Both the position numbers and the translations under genes were made by a program. The notes under the pieces are model-generated. The model saw nothing but the letters and a program-made list of their open reading frames with translations, was not told the DNA's origin and searched no databases. From DATKCJ01 sp035513275 (GTDB lineage: Bacteria > Verrucomicrobiota > Verrucomicrobiia > Opitutales > Opitutaceae), in assembly GCA_035513275.1 (NCBI GenBank), contig DATKCJ010000109.1, positions 1 to 9,293 on the forward strand: a DNA stretch of 9,293 nt. The letters run 5' to 3'. Numbering within the stretch: position 1 is the first letter of the stretch; the number at the start of each line of letters is the position of its first letter. This document shows positions 6,942 to 9,293 of the stretch, piece by piece.

Positions 6942-7134
6942 ACCACGGATTACACGGACAGGCACGGATGGAAAAAAGGCCTCAAACATCAGACCTGAGA
7001 GCCACCACGAAACACACGAAATACACGAAAGGAGATTTGGAACCGGAGTACAGCTCTGCTGGTTCATTTCGTGTGTTTCGTGTATTTCGTGGTTCATCAT
7101 CTCTGATCCGTGTCTCTCCGTGTAATCAGCGGTT
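6942..7134. repeat. Nested double palindrome of CAC-nonamer repeats
   Basis: The outer arms 6942-6971 and 7105-7134 are imperfect reverse complements. Each is made of CACGGAN-type heptamers, at 6944, 6953 and 6963 on the left. The inner arms 7004-7030 and 7067-7093 match at 25 of 27 bases. The left inner arm is three exact CACGAAA units at 7006, 7015 and 7024, a strict 9-bp period. A 36-bp non-repeated loop lies at 7031-7066. The element occupies most of the gap between the SDR and aldolase genes and would form a long hairpin in RNA. Repeats of this look are common between genes in Verrucomicrobia and some other phyla (general knowledge); their function is not known to me. Confidence 0.85.
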
Positions 7135-7150
7135 AAGATCCTACTCCTAC

Positions 7151-8182
7151 TCAGAATTTCCCGCTGCGGGTTTCGAAGTGCGTCGGTTTGCCGAGCAACT
7201 GGCCGCCCGCGCGAAGATAATCGGTGATCATGTCCATCATCTGTGGCACGCCCACGGTCGGCGGGCCGAAGAGCCGGACCGACTCGCTTGCGTCGGAGAG
7301 CCATGCGGTCGGGGCCTCCGCGCCAGTGAGGACCGGCTCGCGTCTGAACCGCCGGCCGAACTCCTCCGCCAGCGCCCGAATGCTGAGCTTCTCCGGGCCG
7401 GTGATGTTGAGGATGCGCGGCGGGTTGGCCGTGTGCGCGAGGCACTGGATTGCGCGCGCGCAGGCGTCCCCCTGCCAGATGCAGTTGAACCATCCCATCG
7501 TCACGTCGACCGGCTCTCCATTCATGACCTTCTGCGCGAGATCGACGAGAACTCCGTAGCGCAGCTCGACTGCGTAGTTGAGCCGATACATGAGCTGGCG
7601 CGTTCGATGGAGCGCGGCGAAGTGACTGAAGACCCTTTCGCGGCCGACGCATGTGCTCGCGTATTCGCCGAGGAGGGCGACCGGCTCGGATTCGTTTGCG
7701 CCGGGCCCGTCGGTCGCGACAAACGGATAGACGCAGCCGGTCGAGAACACGACGATCCGCGAGTCCCGGAATCGATCTGCCACGATCGCGGGCACGACTG
7801 TGTTCTGGATCCACGTGAGGCCCGGCGCGCTGTCGGTGCCGAATTTTTGCCCGGCGAGGTAAAGGACGTTCGCGGTCGCGGGCAACGCCGCAACCTGCGC
7901 CGCGTCGGCGAGGTCGCAGGAAAGCGTGCGGACTCCGAGCGCCTCCAGTTCGGCGCGTGCCGCCGGACGGCTGAACCGCGAGACGCCGGTGACGACCACC
8001 TCCTTGCGGCCCGCTGCGTCGAGCGCGCGCCGCAACATCGCGGCGGTCGTCGTGCCCATCTTGCCGCCTACGCCGAGGACGCTGAATTCTCCGTCGAGCA
8101 TACCGACAGTCTCGATCACGCCGGCAGTTGGCGTCGACAGGAGGAGTTCGATTTCGCGGTCGGATTTAGGGCGGGAGGTCAT
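7151..8182 (-). CDS. NAD-dependent epimerase/dehydratase-like extended SDR, catalytic Lys apparently replaced by Cys
   Basis: The 343-residue protein begins with ~30 leader residues and then a Rossmann fold: 'FSVLGVGGKMG' (33-43) is the nucleotide-binding glycine motif and 'CDLAD' (89-93) the adenine-side aspartate. 'VLYLAGQKFG' and 'IVVFSTGCVYP' (S147-T148) are the next strands of an extended SDR. The active-site tyrosine should be Y174 in 'GEYASTCVGRE'. The usual YxxxK lysine is C178 here, so classic SDR chemistry is doubtful. 'PPRILNITGPEKLSIRALAEEFG' is a typical C-terminal substrate-domain segment. It may bind NAD(P) and a sugar nucleotide or sugar acid, or be a non-catalytic or altered member. 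The ATG at 8182 is chosen over an upstream start at 8254, whose reading would run through a repeat. There is no Shine-Dalgarno sequence. It is the first gene of the minus-strand series and is divergent from the amidohydrolase gene. Confidence 0.85.
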   Translation of the reverse strand: MTSRPKSDREIELLLSTPTAGVIETVGMLDGEFSVLGVGGKMGTTTAAMLRRALDAAGRKEVVVTGVSRFSRPAARAELEALGVRTLSCDLADAAQVAALPATANVLYLAGQKFGTDSAPGLTWIQNTVVPAIVADRFRDSRIVVFSTGCVYPFVATDGPGANESEPVALLGEYASTCVGRERVFSHFAALHRTRQLMYRLNYAVELRYGVLVDLAQKVMNGEPVDVTMGWFNCIWQGDACARAIQCLAHTANPPRILNITGPEKLSIRALAEEFGRRFRREPVLTGAEAPTAWLSDASESVRLFGPPTVGVPQMMDMITDYLRAGGQLLGKPTHFETRSGKF

Positions 8183-8231
8183 TTCAAACAGGAAGAGACA
8201 CGATGTTTGTCGCGACGCAGGGACGGAAGTT

Positions 8232-8297
8232 GAACCACAGAGACACGAAGACACAGAGAAAGCCCATTCTCTTTGTGCCTCTGTGTCTTTGTGGTTC
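8232..8297. repeat. CAC-repeat palindrome in a divergent intergenic region
   Basis: The left arm (8232-8259) and right arm (8269-8297) are imperfect reverse complements around a short loop. The left arm contains CACAGAG, CACGAAG and CACAGAG starting at 8236, 8244 and 8252, an 8-bp period. It lies in the 218-bp gap between the divergent SDR and amidohydrolase genes, where promoters for both should be. I saw no other feature and no convincing promoter boxes in 8183-8400. Confidence 0.75.
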
Positions 8298-8400
8298 TCA
8301 ACTCCAGTTTCAATTCTCAGGTCCGGTTCAGACGGCGCTTGTCGGCTTCATTTCGCTCCAGCACAGTGGATGAAGCCAAGTGCAAATGCGCTGAAAATTG

Positions 8401-9168
8401 ATGCGGGCAATCGACATTCACACCCATCCGATCCTGAAGGACGACCGGCGCGGCAGGGCAGGGGCCGATGAGCTCATCGCGCGGGCGAAGAGCCACGGGA
8501 TTCGGCACATCGTGGCGCTCGGCGACGTGCTCGCCTACGGCCGCTCGCCCACGGAAGCGCAGATCAGGAAGATCAACGAAGACACATTCTGGTTGATGCG
8601 GCGCTATCCGGGGTTTGTGGCGGGCTTTTGTCACCTCAACCCGACGCTCGGCGAACGCGCGGTCCGGCGGGAGTCGGACCGGTGCATCGAGCGCGGCTTC
8701 CGCGGGTTCAAGCTCGAGATCGCCAACAATGCACGCGATGCCTGCATGGCCCCGCTCATGCGAGAAGCGCGGCGACACGGGATCCCGGTGCTCCAGCACG
8801 CGTGGAGCATGACGAAGATCCGGCAGCGCAGCTTTCACACGGATCCCGAGGACGTGGCGACGCTGGCTATGCGCTGGCCGGACGTGCGGATAATCATGGC
8901 GCACCTGACCGGTTGCGGGGTGCGAGGTGTGCTCGCGGTAAAGCCTTTCGCGAACGTTGTGGTCGACACCTCGGGCGCGGCGCCCGAGGCGGGGATTGTC
9001 CAATTCGCGGTGGAGCAGCTCGGTGCGGAGCGTGTGCTCTATGGATCCGATGCGCCGATCCGCGACTTCGGCGTGGCGCTCGCGAGGATCACCGGCTCGA
9101 GGATCGACCCCGCGGCGAAGCGACGGATCCTTCACGACAACGCAAAGGAGCTACTCGGATTGAAATAA
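8401..9168 (+). CDS. Amidohydrolase-2 family metal-dependent hydrolase or decarboxylase
   Basis: The 255-residue protein has the metal-site pattern of the Amidohydro_2 branch of the amidohydrolase superfamily: H7 and H9 ('IDIHTHP') on strand 1, H133 ('VLQHAW'), H168 ('IMAHLTG') and D217 ('YGSDAP') on the last strands, all in the expected order. K104 in 'GFRGFKLEI' sits where many family members have a conserved lysine. The family includes ACMSD-type decarboxylases, lactonases and uncharacterised TIM-barrel hydrolases. At 255 residues it is on the short side, close to the 'TatD-like/amidohydrolase' proteins common in environmental genomes. Substrate is unknown; acting on a lactone or carboxylate made by the neighbouring oxidoreductases is possible. 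The ATG at 8401 is chosen over the TTG directly before it. There is no Shine-Dalgarno sequence and the protein is cytoplasmic. It ends in TAA at 9166, right next to repeats. Confidence 0.87.
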   Translation: MRAIDIHTHPILKDDRRGRAGADELIARAKSHGIRHIVALGDVLAYGRSPTEAQIRKINEDTFWLMRRYPGFVAGFCHLNPTLGERAVRRESDRCIERGFRGFKLEIANNARDACMAPLMREARRHGIPVLQHAWSMTKIRQRSFHTDPEDVATLAMRWPDVRIIMAHLTGCGVRGVLAVKPFANVVVDTSGAAPEAGIVQFAVEQLGAERVLYGSDAPIRDFGVALARITGSRIDPAAKRRILHDNAKELLGLK

Positions 9169-9172
9169 GAGA

Positions 9173-9237
9173 CACGAATTCCACGAATTCGCTCAAAGGA
9201 AGAACGGAGCCACAGATGACACAGATGGGCACAGATT
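9173..9237. repeat. CAC-nonamer repeats at the right edge
   Basis: Two exact tandem copies of CACGAATTC lie at 9173-9181 and 9182-9190. After a short unrelated stretch come CACAGAT units at 9211, 9220 and 9230 (steps of 9 and 10). The same 9-then-10 spacing is seen in the outer arm at 6944-6969. An inverted partner is not visible before the window ends. The repeats follow the amidohydrolase stop by four bases. Confidence 0.7.
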
Positions 9238-9293
9238 CAGAGGTTCCACAGGCGGGCGCAGAGGCAGCGGAGGCGCGCACCTGCGACGTCACG
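9216..9293 (+). CDS. Possible start of the next gene (partial)
   Basis: From the ATG at 9216 the frame is open to the window edge (26 codons): 'MTQMGTDSEVPQAG' and onward to 'EARTCDVT'. GGAG at 9206-9209, six bases before the ATG, is the only reasonable Shine-Dalgarno-like site in the window. The first seven codons lie inside the CAC-repeat. The last residues, 'CDVT', could be the start of a Rossmann strand such as the one that opens FAD-dependent oxidoreductases ('DVxVVGGGxAG'), but the glycine motif would be beyond the edge, so this is a guess. It could equally be chance. Confidence 0.3.
   Translation, partial: MTQMGTDSEVPQAGAEAAEARTCDVT

Noticed and set aside
6926..6946. GTG at 6946 as the start of the aldolase gene
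   Set aside because: It lies in the repeat arm; the ATG at 6928 is just outside the repeat and begins the family-like N-terminus.
6743..8233. Long plus-strand open frame across the aldolase and SDR genes
   Set aside because: It reads through the nested palindrome and is antisense to two recognisable enzymes.

Overview
The window is a GC-rich piece of bacterial chromosome that reads as accessory carbohydrate and small-molecule catabolism. The gene content and the two kinds of intergenic repeat (GTAG-footed REP-like hairpins, and CAC-rich nonamer palindromes of the 'accacgaaatacacgaaa' type) suggest a member of the Verrucomicrobia, perhaps near Opitutaceae. That placement rests on general resemblance, not on a marker gene. 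No rRNA, tRNA, CRISPR, integrase or transposase gene is visible.

Layout from left to right. A 3'-truncated GH42-like glycoside hydrolase runs off the left edge on the minus strand (1763 to <1). It is divergent, across a 121-bp gap, from a plus-strand medium-chain (zinc-type) dehydrogenase (1885-2871). That gene converges on a minus-strand series of four genes, read right to left: an extended-SDR NAD-dependent epimerase/dehydratase-like protein (8182-7151), a DapA/NanA-family aldolase or dehydratase (6928-5882), an M20 metallopeptidase/deacylase (5600-4455) and a secreted protein of unrecognised family, about 435 aa (4333-3026). Divergent from the SDR gene is a plus-strand Amidohydrolase-2 family protein (8401-9168). 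A possible next plus-strand gene starts inside a repeat at 9216 and runs off the right edge.

The enzymes are a plausible set for breaking down a sugar polymer or glycoconjugate and its products: a glycosidase, a secreted helical protein that may act on polymers, a hydrolase of amide bonds, a keto-acid aldolase, two NAD(P)-type oxidoreductases and a metal-dependent hydrolase or decarboxylase. No substrate can be read from the sequence. The four minus-strand genes are separated by 121-281 bp rather than packed, so they may not form one transcript.

The most striking feature is between the genes. Apart from the 121-bp divergent gap at 1764-1884, every intergenic region holds palindromic repeats. 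One class is a set of hairpins with different stem sequences that all carry the tetranucleotide GTAG at the foot, arranged in inverted pairs like the BIMEs mobilised by REP-associated tyrosine transposases. The other class is built from heptamers of the form CACRRAN spaced 8-10 bp apart. In two places one palindrome is nested inside another. One GTAG hairpin ends two bases upstream of the start codon of the secreted protein. None of the seven assigned start codons has a good Shine-Dalgarno sequence.
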